DNA of 64,000 nt, from positions 39,474,681 to 39,538,680 of the forward strand of contig OY757934.1 of NCBI GenBank assembly GCA_963585895.1. Reading direction: 5' to 3'. A model generated the notes under the pieces. That model had not been told where the DNA came from, ran no database searches, and saw nothing but the letters and a program-made list of their open reading frames with translations. The position numbers were made by a program, and so were the translations under genes. Shown here piece by piece: positions 1-10,520 of this stretch. The first letter of the stretch is position 1; each line of letters begins with the position of its first letter. The DNA is from Sepioteuthis lessoniana. Its lineage: Eukaryota; Mollusca; Cephalopoda; Myopsida; Loliginidae.

Positions 1-200
1 CGTGAACTTCGTTCTTTCTGCCACGGCCAACCTTTTCATGGGCCTCATATTTCTTCTTATGATTTGACTTATTTTTTCAAAAGTCAGGTCTTCCAGGTGT
101 GTGGGATACACCATGGTAGATACTTTCATTATCGCCTCGCATCCAGCTGTGGCTAAAAAGAGATCCGTAATCTCATTTTCTCCCCCCTTTCCTTTGTCGT
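1..200 (-). pseudogene. Retroelement gag-like fragment, runs off left edge
   Basis: On the minus strand an open stretch reads LATAGCEAIMKVST, then a segment resembling the C-terminal part of a Ty3/gypsy-type capsid region ending in RPMKRLAVAERTKF at the window edge. Basic segments ending in AERxKF are common there. Upstream (about 200-330) the frame breaks with stops, so this is a decayed copy. No pol domain is visible here because the element continues to the left. The family assignment is by recollection of pattern only. Confidence 0.45.
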
Positions 201-329
201 CTTTCAGCTTTTTAGTTCTTGTACTCGCAGCAAAACATCGTTGTCAGGTATCGACAAAATCAGGATCCTCGAGAGAAAATTGGTATCCTATCGGCGATGC
301 CATTGTTATCATGCGCTTGGTTAGCACTC

Positions 330-1134
330 GTCAGTCGCTAATCAAACTTTTTTTTTAGTTATTCTCAGTAGGAGACTTATATTGGCTCTCCCTTACACTC
401 ATGCAAATTAGGGAGATTAATTTGCCAGTATCACTACAGAAAATTTATCTCAAAGGCTATATTTGAGAATGTAGGGGACATTAGAATAATTATAACGGCA
501 CAGTTTTATACCATTTCAAAAGAGTTTCAGAGTTCTACCGTGGGAAAACTGGTGAATGTTAAGGAGTTTTTAAAATGAATCTTTCATTGATTATTTTTCT
601 GTAGATAAATATAGCTTCAATTACTCTACTTTTTTTAACACCTCCCATGTTGTTTTTAAGAATTCAATTTATTCAGTGGTTTGCTAATTTGCACCGTTTT
701 TTTTTTTAAACCAAATCACTAATTTTCAAAGGGGCAACAATATTGAACAAACATAAAGTAAAATTGAATAACCATTAAGTTCTGAAATTTGTTTCCTCTA
801 AAAATTGTACAATTAGATATAAATCCAATTCATATCTCGCGCTTTTATATATTTTACAATCGTTCTTTCTCATGTTTGCTCATCCTCTTTTGGTGAGACC
901 AACCGAACAGAAAAAAATGAAGGTCACTCAAAACCAACTTAAATTAAGTATCACAAATTATTTACCTTTCAAGTGCAACTAATTTTTTTGGTTTTAAATT
1001 TGAAGTTCGGTGATCAAAGTAATTATTTTAATCATTTCCGTGAATCGATTCAAAGGTCTCAAATTAACCTTCTTGCACAACCTATTGATATACTTGCATG
1101 CGTGCTTTAGAAACTTTTTGGGACTTTATATATT
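330..1134. other. AT-rich intronic sequence, nothing recognised
   Basis: AT-rich DNA with several poly-T and poly-A runs. I see no coding exon, RNA gene or repeat family shared with other parts of the window. Confidence 0.4.
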
Positions 1135-1262
1135 GTTGTTGACGACCGAAGGCTCTCTTTTCAATAGCTACTATACCGAGGTGTAGGGCAAGGCGATACT
1201 CCTTTCCCTGGATTGCTCCACTTTACCCTTGATACGTAACTTATAAAGATTGAGTGTTACAC
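1135..1262 (-). repeat. SINE family C fragment
   Basis: Minus-strand match to the body of the repeat seen complete at 18755-19008. The hallmark blocks GGAGCAATCC and the end reading AAAGAGAGCC (all complementary here) are present. The tRNA-like head is missing. Confidence 0.7.
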
Positions 1263-1894
1263 TACCTGTCAAAAGTATTTGGCCTCCATCAAAAATTTTT
1301 ATTTCTCATCCTAAAAGTGTTATTTTTAAAGAAACAAGTGAAGCACCACGATTTTTTTACTTATTATACTAAATACAAGTCTTCCCCAGTCACTTTGACT
1401 TTAGTATAAACAGATATCTTTTGAAAATTTGATTTGAAGTTGTTTTTCTTTTTTAGTAGAAAAAAAAATAAAAATTCACAGAACTACAGTGGATTATACT
1501 GTTAGGAGACATCAGGAAACGGGACAAAACCAGACCAAAAGTAGGGCTGGTAGACCAAAAGAACAGAAGACAGTCGTCAGCGTACGTGACAGAAGGCAGA
1601 CTAGTTGTCTGAATTTCTGAGACGAAGCTTGATGATTTTTATCATTAAGGGGTTTCGGACAATTGTCTTCATCTTTATTGTTATCTCTACAACGTTTCGG
1701 TCGATATGTCCTCCGGCCTTTTCCAGGTGTTTATCGAACTCAGGAACCTACACGGAACTTCGAACTACGTCCTTTATTTAATCCACGGGGGTCGCCTGTT
1801 CTGATTCCATTAACCATAACCAGGTACAAGTGTTAAGAATTCCTTTATTGTTACTCGCCTCCAGTCAGCTATATAAAACTACATAGTAATGCTG
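1263..1894. other. Non-coding stretch, nothing recognised
   Basis: No frame of useful length and no match to repeats elsewhere in the window. It lies 3' of the last cadherin exon visible and is presumably intron. Confidence 0.35.
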
Positions 1895-2245
1895 TTTTGA
1901 AAAAATCCTGAAAGCAGTGCCCTACAAAACAACAGCTGTACGACCACTTACCTCCCATCTAACAAACGTTTCGTGTAAGACAGGTAAAATATGCGGGGCA
2001 GTGCTGGAGAAATTAGGACAAACTGATCAGTGATGTTCTCCTTTAGCCTCCTATGCACGGAGAAACTAGTGTTGGCCGACTAGCAAAGACTTACCTTCAA
2101 CCGCTCTATATGGACATTTTTGCCGTCTAAAGGAACAAACAAAAACGATGTCCGATAGGGACAGATGGTGAGAGAAATAGAGAAAGAAAGAGAGAGTCAA
2201 AGAATTCTGTGCGGTCAGTCTGCCTTGACTTGAAGACTAGATCAG
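1895..2245 (+). mobile_element. RTE-type LINE 3' fragment (degenerate)
   Basis: Plus-strand homology to the 3' end of the LINE at 4274-7024: the block around ctgaaagcagtgccctac, a cysteine/histidine-rich segment, then cgatagggacagatgg, followed by GA-rich sequence. Frames are broken, so it is non-functional. Confidence 0.65.
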
Positions 2246-2333
2246 ATTAATTCCGAAACAGTGAAGAAGTAGCAGTTACATACAGACAATCTCCTTAAGA
2301 TTATGTTTGAAAGAATCACCGAAAAGAACTTAC

Positions 2334-2498
2334 TTCTTGTACACTTTCCACTTCAGCATTATAAATTGGGGTGAAACATTTGCCTCCAAATGCTTTTTGA
2401 CAAGCTAAATTATTGAATTGTGGACCCTGGTCATCTCCATCGGATACGGTTATCGTCAGCGTTGTTGTAGACGTGTGTCGTTGCAATTTTCCGTTGTC
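2334..2498 (-). CDS. Protocadherin-15/Cad99C-like exon 8 (end of EC2, start of EC3)
   Basis: This 165 bp exon (55 codons) starts after ttttcaacag and ends at gtaagttc on the minus strand. It begins DNGKLQRH, continues TTTLTITV and reaches DGDDQGPQF, the inter-repeat calcium-binding linker that closes a cadherin repeat. It then enters the next repeat with two cysteines (LACQ, GGKCFTP) and a Y-x-A motif. A DGDDxGPxF linker followed by a cysteine pair is the pattern I know from the EC2-EC3 junction of vertebrate protocadherin-15, whose arthropod orthologue is Cad99C. It is phase 0 at both ends and in frame with exon 7 at 7147-7263. It is the most downstream exon of the gene in the window. The remaining EC repeats, membrane segment and tail lie to the left. 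Confidence 0.88.
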
Positions 2499-2504
2499 CT
2501 GTTG

Positions 2505-3086
2505 AAAATAAAGTAAGACCGAAAGTAAACACTTATAGCTGAATTGACGAGGAATAAAAATTGGATACTTTGCAACAATGTGGAAGACTTTGAAGTAAGA
2601 AAAATGAATAACTATAGCAAAAGCAAGAGTTCATCCAAAAAAGATGTATATTGGACCCCAATGAAGTCAAATGAAAGCAGCAATGGATGGATTATTTTAG
2701 AAATATAATACAAAGTTCTATCAAGGTTAACAGCATGTTTCTTCGATGACGAGGTAAAAATTGTTACAACTTGACTGAAAATCTTTTACTCATCCACCAT
2801 ATATTTGACCTTTGAGTTACTATTTATTCATGTATTACAGAATTTTCAAGTGAAAAATAAATTTCTGAAAACTGTACTTCGAACAATATACTAAAGTAAA
2901 AATTTGTTATTCGTTTTATCCATAAACAATTTATCTTTCATTATTATTATTGAAAATTGCTTACAAAATAGATTTATAGAATAATTCTCAAAGTGTTATT
3001 TAATAATGTTAATGTCGAAAATAAACATGTTATTTTTATATATAAACTGATCAAAACTTCAGGAAACATACACAGCGTGTGAGTGT
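2505..3086. other. Intron, nothing recognised
   Basis: AT-rich intron between cadherin exons 8 and 7. No repeat family or frame identified. Confidence 0.35.
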
Positions 3087-3113
3087 TATATATATATATA
3101 TATATATATATAT
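3087..3113. repeat. (TA)n microsatellite
   Basis: Uninterrupted TA dinucleotides, about 13 units. Confidence 0.95.
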
Positions 3114-3410
3114 TAGTTGAAAATGTCCTGATGATTCGTTTAATTGAAATCTAGGGAGTTTTTTTTCTGACTCTATAAGCATTTATATTTCGCTCTACTT
3201 TGTGTATTAAACTCTCTTACGTTTAGCTTAAGGAATTATGTTGGCGTTTTTCTTTAGACTAGGCATACGTTATTGATTGATTATTTTCAAGTAGTACGTG
3301 TGTTTTTAGTTTTTTTCTTTTTTATGGATTTTTCCCCCCAGATTTCAGCTTGTGTAATTTTTCTTTATTTGCAAATTGTATTATCTGGGTTTTTTCAAAC
3401 CATAGAATAG

Positions 3411-3432
3411 TATATATATATATATATATATA
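3411..3432. repeat. (TA)n microsatellite
   Basis: About 11 TA units directly abutting the 5' end of the GIY-YIG retroelement fragment. Confidence 0.95.
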
Positions 3433-4098
3433 AATGAACTTAAAGATATCAAGGACATCTTCATAGATAACGGGTACCCAGAGGATGTCATTGACAATAA
3501 TATCAAGTATGCGGTGACAAAATTCAAGGGCATGAACAGTTTACGGTCCTCCGAAATGTCCTGTATATTTCAGACTTCCCTGGGTTGGTTCTGCTACCGA
3601 GTCTTTTGCGAATAAGATTGCCTCTTCTGTGTATCGTTGCTATCATGCTATCGAGGCTGGCCTTTAATTCTACGAACAAGGACAAGCTGCCTATCTTTAA
3701 ACAAAGTAATTTAATTTATAAATTTGTTTGTCGATGCAATTCGACATATATAGGTATGACTTGTCAACGTCTCGAAGTGAGGGTTAGGCAGCATATACCC
3801 AGATCTCTTTTGTCAGGCCGATTAACATCCGGGCATTCTCAAGCAATGGATTCGGCAGTTGGTGAGCATTTGCTCACTATAAATAGTTGCAGAACTCGTT
3901 ATGAAGATGATTGCTTTTCAGAGCTAGAAATAAATCCCATCTTAAATTTCTAGAGGCGATTTATATTTCTATGAATAGCCCCTCTCTATGCAGGCAGTTA
4001 AACAATCATATTCTTAATATATTTGGGGAACTCCTGGATACAGGGGTTACTTAGGGTTTTATTTTTTTTTGTTTTTTCCCTCTATCTGGCCATCCTTA
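3433..4098 (+). mobile_element. GIY-YIG retroelement 3' fragment (Penelope-like)
   Basis: The plus strand starts in a frame reading ELKDIKDIFIDNGYPEDVI, shifts frame near 3540-3570, and then carries a GIY-YIG endonuclease-like segment at 3690-3955. In that segment LIYKFVC is followed by CNSTYIGMTCQRLEVRVRQH, the GIY, YIG and R elements of the fold, and then a GHSQAMDS...VGEHL stretch. A reverse transcriptase end followed by GIY-YIG is the order in Penelope-like elements. At least two frameshifts make it a pseudogene. Both ends are (TA)n tracts (3411-3432 and 4099-4121). Confidence 0.7.
3690..3953 (+). pseudogene. GIY-YIG endonuclease domain (partial)
   Basis: This is the only long open part of the Penelope-like fragment and encodes the GIY-YIG core described in the enclosing element. 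The catalytic arginine-containing helix (QRLEVRVRQH) is present. After 3953 the frame stops, while a +1 frame continues FLEAIYISMNSPSLCRQLNN, which points to a recent small indel. Confidence 0.65.
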
Positions 4099-4121
4099 TT
4101 ATATATATATATATATATATA
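4099..4121. repeat. (AT)n microsatellite
   Basis: About 11 AT units at the 3' side of the Penelope-like fragment. Confidence 0.95.
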
Positions 4122-4244
4122 CCCTGTTTTTATCGAACTTCCGGTGTTTAATACTTGAAAAGAGCCGGACGAAAAGGTCCTTCGTTGTTTTATTGTTTTA
4201 TTTGGTTCCCCAATTGTAATTACCAATGGTGCCTTTGTTTATTA

Positions 4245-4273
4245 TAATATATACATATATATATATATATATA
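4245..4273. repeat. (AT)n microsatellite at LINE 3' tail
   Basis: An AT tract with one TACATA interruption that runs straight into the (ATC)n tail of the LINE. Confidence 0.9.
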
Positions 4274-4285
4274 TCATCATCATCA

Positions 4286-6394
4286 TCATATCACGCTGGT
4301 AGCACGGATATCCCTGACCCTCTCTCGCCACTCCTCCCTATCGTTCATCGCCCAAGGTAGGTCTTCAGGACAACATCCCGTATCCTCACATAGCTGCTGA
4401 ATGTATGTTCGTGCTAGTCGTCCTGCTTTTGCACGGCCATGTGTGGGGATCCATAAGAGTACATTTCTTATGAGTTCATCTCTGCTTCTCCAGCAGTGTC
4501 CTGCATGTCTGGTTCGTCTAACTTGAATAGTTTTCGTAATAGGGGACAGGTGGCCGGACAGTTGGTGTCTTGTGGGGTGTTGCCGCCAGGACTTGTTCAG
4601 GATTGCACGCAGCATTCTTGTGTAATTGCCATCCAGCTTCTTCTCCAGCCGTTTTGTTAGCGTCCATGTAGTGCAGCCATATAGCAGTATCGATGTGACC
4701 GCTGCCTGGAAGAAACTGCGTTTCATTTTATCGGTTAGGTCTGATTTCCATATAATCGATAGTCTATTGATAGCTGTCCATGCTTTCGTTAACCTCGTTT
4801 CGATGTCCTTTTCGGTTGATTCGACGCTGCTTCCTAGGTAAGTGAATTTGTCTACTAGTTTAAGAGGGGTTCCTTCTAGAGTGGAGATGTCCCCCGTTTG
4901 GTTATAGCACATATATTCCGTTTTGTGTGCATTAACATAGAGGCCTATGCTTGCTGCTGCTCGTTCCAAACTATGCAGAAGTGTTTCGGCTTGGTCAGGT
5001 GTATTTGCCAGTATCGCTTTGTCATCGGCGTAGTCGGCGTCGGTAATTGTTGTTGCGGGGTACCTTCTGCTTCTTTTCTTCGTCAGTTCGAAGCCATTCT
5101 CTTTGATTATGTCAATCGATGTTCTAAGTACGTAGTCTAGACAAATGATAAAGAGGTACGGAGCCAGCGTGTCCCCTTGTAGTACTCCTGCTACAATGTC
5201 AAAGTATTCTGTGTCTCCATCCGGTGATCGTACTTTTACTTTAGTGTTTCTATAGAGAATCGTTATTGCCGCTACGGTTTCTTTAGGTATGCCGTACGCT
5301 AGTAGGATTTGTTCCATCTTTCCTCTGTGAATGGAATCGAAAGCCTTGGTAAAGTCGACAAATATTAATGTCGCTTGTAGGTTCTTTGCCCGTACACCTT
5401 CAAGGATTCTACGGATGGTTAATATTTGTGAGGTCGTGGATCTATTTCTTCGGAAGCCATTTTGGTTTTTTCTAAGTATGTTGTCGATTTTGGGTTCTAT
5501 GCGGTTTCGTAGTAGGGCATTGTAGATTTTGGCTGCTATGGATGTAAGTGTTATGCCTCGGTAGTTTTTGGCTAATCCGAGGTCCCCCTTTTTAGGGAAG
5601 GGGAGTATGCATCCCTTCATCCATCTATCTATCGGATTTTGATTGTATACTGCGTTGCAGTGTCGGAGCAGTATGTCGTCGAATTGTCTGGTCTTCCATA
5701 CTTCCGGGGGAATTTCGTCCAGCCCTGCAGCTTTCCTATTTTTAATTTTTCTGAGAACCGAGTCGAGCTCTTCTTGTGTGAACGGTCCAAGTTTAATGTC
5801 TAATTGTTTGCTAATTATTCTGGTGATTGGTTCATGTGTTATTTTTCGTGGATTTCCAAGTAAGTTTTCGAAGTGCTGTTTCCACAGTTTTATTCTTTCT
5901 TGTTGGTTTGCTGCTTTCAGTTTTGCTTTGGCTGTGTTCTTTCTTCTGCTCACTTCGTTTATTGTTTGCCAGGCTATTCTAGATTGTCTATCTTCCACCG
6001 AGTCTCTAATCTTATCTATCTGATTTTGAATGTATTCTGTCTGTTCTTTTATATATATGCCTGCTAATTGATATTGTGCCGTTTTTAGTTTTAAGGCATT
6101 TGTGTTTGTTGGGTTTTTTCGATAGTTTTTGGAGGCTGTTTTCACTAGTGCACGTTTTTCTCTCACCGCTAAAGTTTCCCATGGGACTCTATATTTAGTT
6201 TTAAGTTTTGTTGGAATGTATTTTGCTGCTGCCTCGAGGTGTACATTGACGAAATGTTCATATTCGTCGTTTGGTGTACTTTTTTCCGTCTTTTCTTGTA
6301 GTGTTTCGAATCTGTTTCTTAATTCTAATACGTATTTATCTCTTATATCTTTGTTGTTCAATAGGGCCCAGTCATAGTGTTTGGTGGTCGCTGT
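4286..6394 (-). pseudogene. LINE reverse transcriptase region
   Basis: About 702 codons are open from just after the TGA at 6395. The first residues are TATTKHYDWALLNN, the usual spacer after the endonuclease. RT fingers: KNRKAAGLDEIPPEVWK and FPKKGD...KNYRGITL. Palm A: FVDFTKAFDSI. Palm B: GVLQGDTLAPYLF. Palm C: TDADYADDKAIL with the catalytic YADD intact. Thumb: YLGSSVES. A C-terminal segment contains LLYGCTTWTL and HAGHCWRS, and it ends RVRDIRATSVI. All RT catalytic aspartates are present, so only the upstream stop and the missing 5' end prevent a full polyprotein. Smaller copies of its last 200 codons occur at 26138, 39415 and 47155. Confidence 0.9.
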
Positions 6395-7022
6395 TCATTT
6401 GGCGTTTTTTCGAAGGCTTAACCGTATTTTCGCCGTGACTATTTGGTGATCGGTGGACACACCCTCAAAAGAGGAGTATGCCTCGCAATTCATTTCACTA
6501 TTTTTCCATTTCTTGTTTATAAGGACGTAGTCTATCTGAGCTTTAGTATTGTTTGCGTACGTGTATGTCCATAGTTTGCCTTCCCTTTTTTGGTAGTTTG
6601 TATTGAGGCATGCTAATCTATTTTCTATCATGAAATCTGTTAGATGTTGACCATTCCTATTTGACGTGTTGTGGAGGCTGTATTTGTTGTTTCCGTTTTT
6701 CCCGATTTGGGCATTCATGTCTCCGCCGATGACTAACATGTTGTGTTTCGGGATGCTTCGCACTAATGAGGATAACTCATCGTAGAAGGTGACTAGTTCA
6801 GTTTCTTCACTAACATTGGTAGGGCTGTAGCATGAGATGATTGTTGCTCTGGGGTTGCCGTTAAAAGTAGCTGCCATCATTCTAGGTTGTATTTTCTCAA
6901 CGCTATTAAGCGTTTTTAATGCTCTAGGTCCTATAAGTAATCCTACCCCTCCTACTGTGGCGTTGACAGAGTTTTTCCATGCGGATACAGTGACGAGCGA
7001 CCAGCCATTGCCAGTTTCGTGA
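6395..7022 (-). pseudogene. LINE AP-like endonuclease domain, N-terminus missing
   Basis: The frame reads from HETGNGWSLV through TIISCYSPTN, GGDMNAQIG, AQIDYVLINKKW and STDHQIV. These are the Y/N, GDxN, DYxL and SDH-type motifs of apurinic-like endonucleases, with catalytic residues visible. The first part, including the metal-binding glutamate motif, is lost by 5' truncation at about 7024. Translation ends at TGA (6397-6395) and resumes in the same frame into the RT. Confidence 0.85.
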
Positions 7023-7033
7023 TATTTGATATC

Positions 7034-7058
7034 TTATATATATATATATATATATATA
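7034..7058. repeat. (TA)n microsatellite
   Basis: About 12 TA units at the 5' truncation point of the LINE, only ~90 bp downstream of the donor of cadherin exon 7. Confidence 0.95.
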
Positions 7059-7146
7059 AAGCAGATCCTATTTTAAGTTTGTCATACTTTTCTACTAGAC
7101 TTTGATTAATTACTGAAAAGCCAATTGATATTATTTCATAACCTAC

Positions 7147-7263
7147 GTGTATAATAACAGGAACTTGAAAATTCCTTTGGTCAACACTCAGTGTTTCGTA
7201 ATCAAAATTCTTACGAAGGTACATTTTTCCGGTTTCATTATGGATTTCCAAATGCTGAGTTAC
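7147..7263 (-). CDS. Protocadherin-15/Cad99C-like exon 7 (EC2, second half)
   Basis: Minus-strand exon of 117 bp (39 codons), in phase with both neighbours, starting after ctaatttcag. It reads VTQHLEIHNETGKMYLRKNFDYE and ends FQVPVIIH before a gtaggttat donor. A TGxxxLRKxxxYE block followed by an alternating hydrophobic strand is the standard second half of an EC repeat. LRK plus xYE also matches protocadherin-15 EC2 as I recall it. An alternative acceptor nine bases downstream (cag at 7255-7257) would drop three residues and keep the frame. The donor is not a perfect consensus, and the (TA)n/LINE junction lies ~90 bp beyond it. Confidence 0.8.
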
Positions 7264-7365
7264 CTGAAATTAGATAAATAAGTAGACATTTATCTCATAT
7301 ATGCAATTCTCAGTAATTAGAAAATTTTTTCATTTTTGTTATCCAAATCAGTTTAATTAGTTTCT

Positions 7366-7978
7366 TTGTTTTGGGTCTTATGGCATATCAACCTTTGTAG
7401 GTTATTTAACCCCAAATCCATTTTTATACAAATATACAGTTCTATTTCAAACAATTCAGTTTTGCATAAGTACTTAGTCAATTGTCAAAAACACTTCTAT
7501 TTCAAGCTATTCAGTTTTGTCAAACAGTTCAAATTCGAACTATTCAGTTTAGAATAAATGTAGTTTTTGTTTACACACAGTTAAATGTCAAAACAATTCT
7601 ACTTCAAACGATTCAGTTTCGCGTTAGTACAGTTTCAATGTCAAAAACAGTTTCATTTCAAACAATTCAGTTTAGCATAAGTACGCAGTTTAAATGACTA
7701 AACAGTTCCATTTCAAGTAATTCAGTTTAGCATAAGTACACTGTTTAGTTCTATTTGACCCATAGATAGGACTCTATCAGGTGCTACCACTCCGGGTCAG
7801 AGTGGATTTGGGAGCGATGGCAATGAAGAGGCTTCCGCATTCCCCAAGCTCCAGCATTACTGGAACTTCACCATCAGATAGTTTAGTATCATATCAGGAC
7901 ACTTGTCGTGGGTGGGGTCGTACCCCTCTGCAGTGATGCAATCGGTGTATTCTACAGTCCCAGCCAACTGGGCAAAAA
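7366..7978 (-). repeat. Repeat family D, with internal ~50 bp minisatellite
   Basis: This minus-strand copy of a ~600 bp repeat has three parts. A 3' tail (7366-7412, complement of ggttgatatgcc) is shared with SINE family A. A degenerate tandem of ~50 bp units (7425-7745, recurring core ttcagtttagcataagtac) follows. The conserved body (7755-7978) contains gctaccactccgggtcagag and ccctctgcag. Other copies: 15172, 31410, 35330, 36690, 50772 and 53165. Confidence 0.7.
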
Positions 7979-8339
7979 TCAGTTTAAACATTTTTCACGA
8001 ACGAATTTTCAATATAAAATAAAATCTACCCTTTCTTTATTGTAGAAAAATAGTGTAGTTCATGACCATTGTTCATTATGATGTTCATCGTAACATTCAA
8101 AATATGGAAAGATTATTGAAAGATAATCCAAGCTAATACTTCTGTATTAACTAACTTTACTATTAACTATCTTTGTAATATAGTTTATTCTAACTAAGTA
8201 ACAGCTTATCTTTACTAGCCTAGAAAGATAGTCTATTTCTAAAACTAACAGTTTTCCAGGTGTCATTTTATCGCTGTACAAGCAACATTATACAAGTCAT
8301 TTGCAAATAATTTCGAAATCATCATGATAATGAAAATGA

Positions 8340-9110
8340 TGTTGTAGCGGCCTTTAACCCAAGTAATAAAAATAGTAAAACCCATATGTGCCATAATTTT
8401 CAAAAATAACTTTTCCCTCTTTTGCCACTAAAAGTTAATGGTTATGAATACCCAGCTATCCACTTTTCCATTCAGTAGCAATCCAGTAGTCGAAGAAAAC
8501 AATCGTTCGATACTCCTGTCTGAAGCAAAAATATCAGACTTGAATTTAACGACGATAACCAGGTTTTATTATTATAAGAATTCAAAATTGACGCACTAGT
8601 AAGCAATTTTAAAAGAATACTATAAACATTTACATACATTTGGATTGGTTTTATCATATTTACCAACCCCTCCGCTCGGGCAGGATATGACACAAGGTCA
8701 ATTTTTAAGCGGAGTTTAACAGGTTTGAATTCAGAGTTGTCCTTCTCCTAGACTAGTTGCCTCACCAAGGCTGAAGAACCCAGTCTGTCCTACTATTTAC
8801 CCATAGCTGGTCTGATTTGGTTTTATGGTATATCAACCATTGTAGATCATCTAATCCCAAATCTATTTTTATACCATTTACGTACACAGTACACATACAA
8901 AAAAATACTCTTGCGAAATCATTTTTTTAATTATTACTTATTGCCAAAAATACACCAGACGACATTTTTGATTCAACCACCTGTTATTTGTTTTAATTTT
9001 GACTTGTTTTATTTTGTAATTATTTCAGTATTAATCTTTTATCGCGGAACTCGCAAGACTCCTCTGCTACAATAGTTACCTACATTTGTTAAAAATTCGT
9101 TACGCATAAT
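8340..9110. repeat. Dispersed repeat R1, interrupted by SINEs
   Basis: The segment with gacgataaccaggttttat, plus a second half around ttgacttgttttattttg, recurs without interruption at 47890-48330. Here the two halves are split by SINE-derived sequence at 8654-8872. Nature unknown and no coding frame. Confidence 0.6.
8654..8872 (-). repeat. SINE family B fragment plus family A tail
   Basis: 8654-8812 is the minus-strand 3' half of SINE B (tccgctcgggcaggatatga, aggctgaagaaccc, ending at tacccatagctgg). It runs directly into a family A-like tail (8813-8872, tggtatatcaaccattgtag). It looks like a composite or two adjacent truncated insertions within repeat R1. Confidence 0.7.
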
Positions 9111-9342
9111 TTATTAAAATTCGCGTTACCCTCGTAACATCGATGTTTTTGTAATGAATGTTATATATATTATTTTTTGCTTGCTTTATCAATTTTTTCA
9201 TCATTTTCGAAAACGTTCATGAAGTAAACAAACTTAAATGAAAACAGAAGATTTAAATTTGGCAACATAATCATAAATATTTCAAATCAAATTGGTAGAA
9301 AAAAGTTTTATTTTCCACTTATAGATTAAGATCCAGACTGAC

Positions 9343-9450
9343 CATTGGGTCAGCAGCAGCAGAAATCTTATAGGTGAGTTGTCGATTGCTTCCGGAATCT
9401 TTATCGGTCGCCATTACACTTATTGGTAGAGAGTAACCAACAGGAGTTAA
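9343..9450 (-). CDS. Protocadherin-15/Cad99C-like exon 6 (EC2, first half)
   Basis: Minus-strand exon of 108 bp (36 codons, phase 0-0), preceded by a long polypyrimidine tract and ctag and followed by gtcagtct. It reads LTPVGYSLPISVMATDKDSG and then SNRQLTYKI. LTPVG continues the NE left at the end of exon 5 (the calcium-binding NEL/DxNE element). ATDKDSGSN is the DxD motif of EC2, and the QLTYKI strand is typical of cadherin repeats. Vertebrate protocadherin-15 EC2 also starts ELTPVG, which supports the family assignment. Confidence 0.87.
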
Positions 9451-9538
9451 CTAGAAAAAAAAAAAAAGCAAATCTTTTGAATATTCAAGTTGAGGGAACA
9501 AATAGATATCAGACAATGCAAAGTGTCATTCATGACAT

Positions 9539-10029
9539 TAGGGTGAGTCAGAGGTTTTGCAATATTTTGGCAAGCGCAAATTTTCGGCGTGTATATCACA
9601 TGACTGAAGCAGTTCAAGCCCTGATCGATACCCACTGTGGCCGGTAGTATTGTGTTAATTGGTACACGGTATGCATTAAAAGCTGACCAGATGAACGTGC
9701 AATGTTGATTAATTCGGGAACTTACTTTGACAAGTTTGAATTGGACCATTACGCCATGGAAGCAACCAAAAAAAATTTTTTTTAAATCGCCCAGGTTGCA
9801 CGAACCTTGATCACGCAAGATCAGGTAGGTCTAGAACCATGAATTTGGAGGTCGTTCTCCAAGTCAAAGGTAAATCAAGCGTCTAGCGCTCAGAGTATAA
9901 GGCGAGCTTGATATTTCACTTCAGTGAAATTCACATTCACTTCACATTCACGAACTTTGAAAAAGTATTCGTAGGCAAATTATGCCTTATGTTACCAAAA
10001 TATTGCAAAACTTTTGACTCACCTTACGA
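9539..10029. mobile_element. Mariner-derived miniature element with TIRs
   Basis: Left end tagggtgagtcagaggtttt and right end aaaacttttgactcacctta form near-perfect inverted repeats of about 30 bp, with TA-type flanks. The interior keeps a decayed start of a mariner transposase (cgggaacttactttgac; gaattggaccattacgcc). Total length is ~490 bp with no intact frame. The same interior occurs at 11409, 15786, 37520 and 40862, and a related one with C-terminal sequence at 61640. Confidence 0.75.
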
Positions 10030-10246
10030 ACGCATTATATTTTTGTCAAGGTTTTTTCATATAATAACTAAAAAAACAAAAGATATGAAAAAAAAAAAAA
10101 ATAAAGTCATTTTTTTCATGTCAGCATAAAAGGGTACAGCTGTAAAGTATTATCCTAAGACAATTGATAATTTTTTTAATTTTATTTTTCGATTAGTCAC
10201 CCACAAAGCTTTCGGCAAAACTTCTGTCAATATGTAATTGGAAGGT

Positions 10247-10450
10247 GCTCGTCGTGTAATAGCTATAAAAAGTGGAAGCTGCAACAACAGTTCGATCCCT
10301 AAGCAAGGCTGTTCGCGTTAATACCTTTGGGAAAGGTATGAATCCAATTATGGGTTAATAGTAGAGCAGATTGCTTTTTTAACCTTGGTATGACAACCAG
10401 TCTTGGAGAAGGAAAGCTGATTTCAAACAAGTTGTAGATTTGGATAGGGA
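10247..10450 (+). repeat. SINE family B, degenerate copy
   Basis: A weak but colinear match to SINE B: cgtgtaatagctataa (box-A-like), agttcgatccc (box-B-like), ctttgggaaaggtatgaatc, and a tail ending ttcaaacaagttgtag. Confidence 0.55.
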
Positions 10451-10520
10451 TGGGCTCCGCCATGCTATTCCTACCTAAGATATGCTACATAAATAGTATC
10501 CCCACGACCAAACCAGATAA

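Larger units (their letters stand above)
4274..7024 (-). mobile_element. RTE-type non-LTR retrotransposon, 5'-truncated
   Basis: This minus-strand LINE of about 2.75 kb has an AP-like endonuclease (7022-6395) followed in the same frame by a reverse transcriptase (6394-4286). It ends in a short (GAT)n trinucleotide tail. The endonuclease-RT order, the single polyprotein and a trinucleotide tail instead of poly-A fit the RTE group. The 5' end is lost at a (TA)n tract (7034-7058), with the first recognisable residues HETGNGWSLVTVSAW. One in-frame stop (TGA at 6397-6395) separates the two domains. Otherwise the coding sequence is nearly intact, making this by far the best-preserved LINE copy here. 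It sits in the intron between cadherin exons 7 and 8, in the same orientation as the gene. Confidence 0.85.

Noticed and set aside
4626..6377. Plus-strand frames of 60-126 codons opposite the LINE
   Set aside because: Antisense shadows of the RT and endonuclease frame, with no splice or domain support.
9423..9647. 74-codon frame overlapping cadherin exon 6
   Set aside because: Antisense to the exon and running into the mariner left end. A chance frame.
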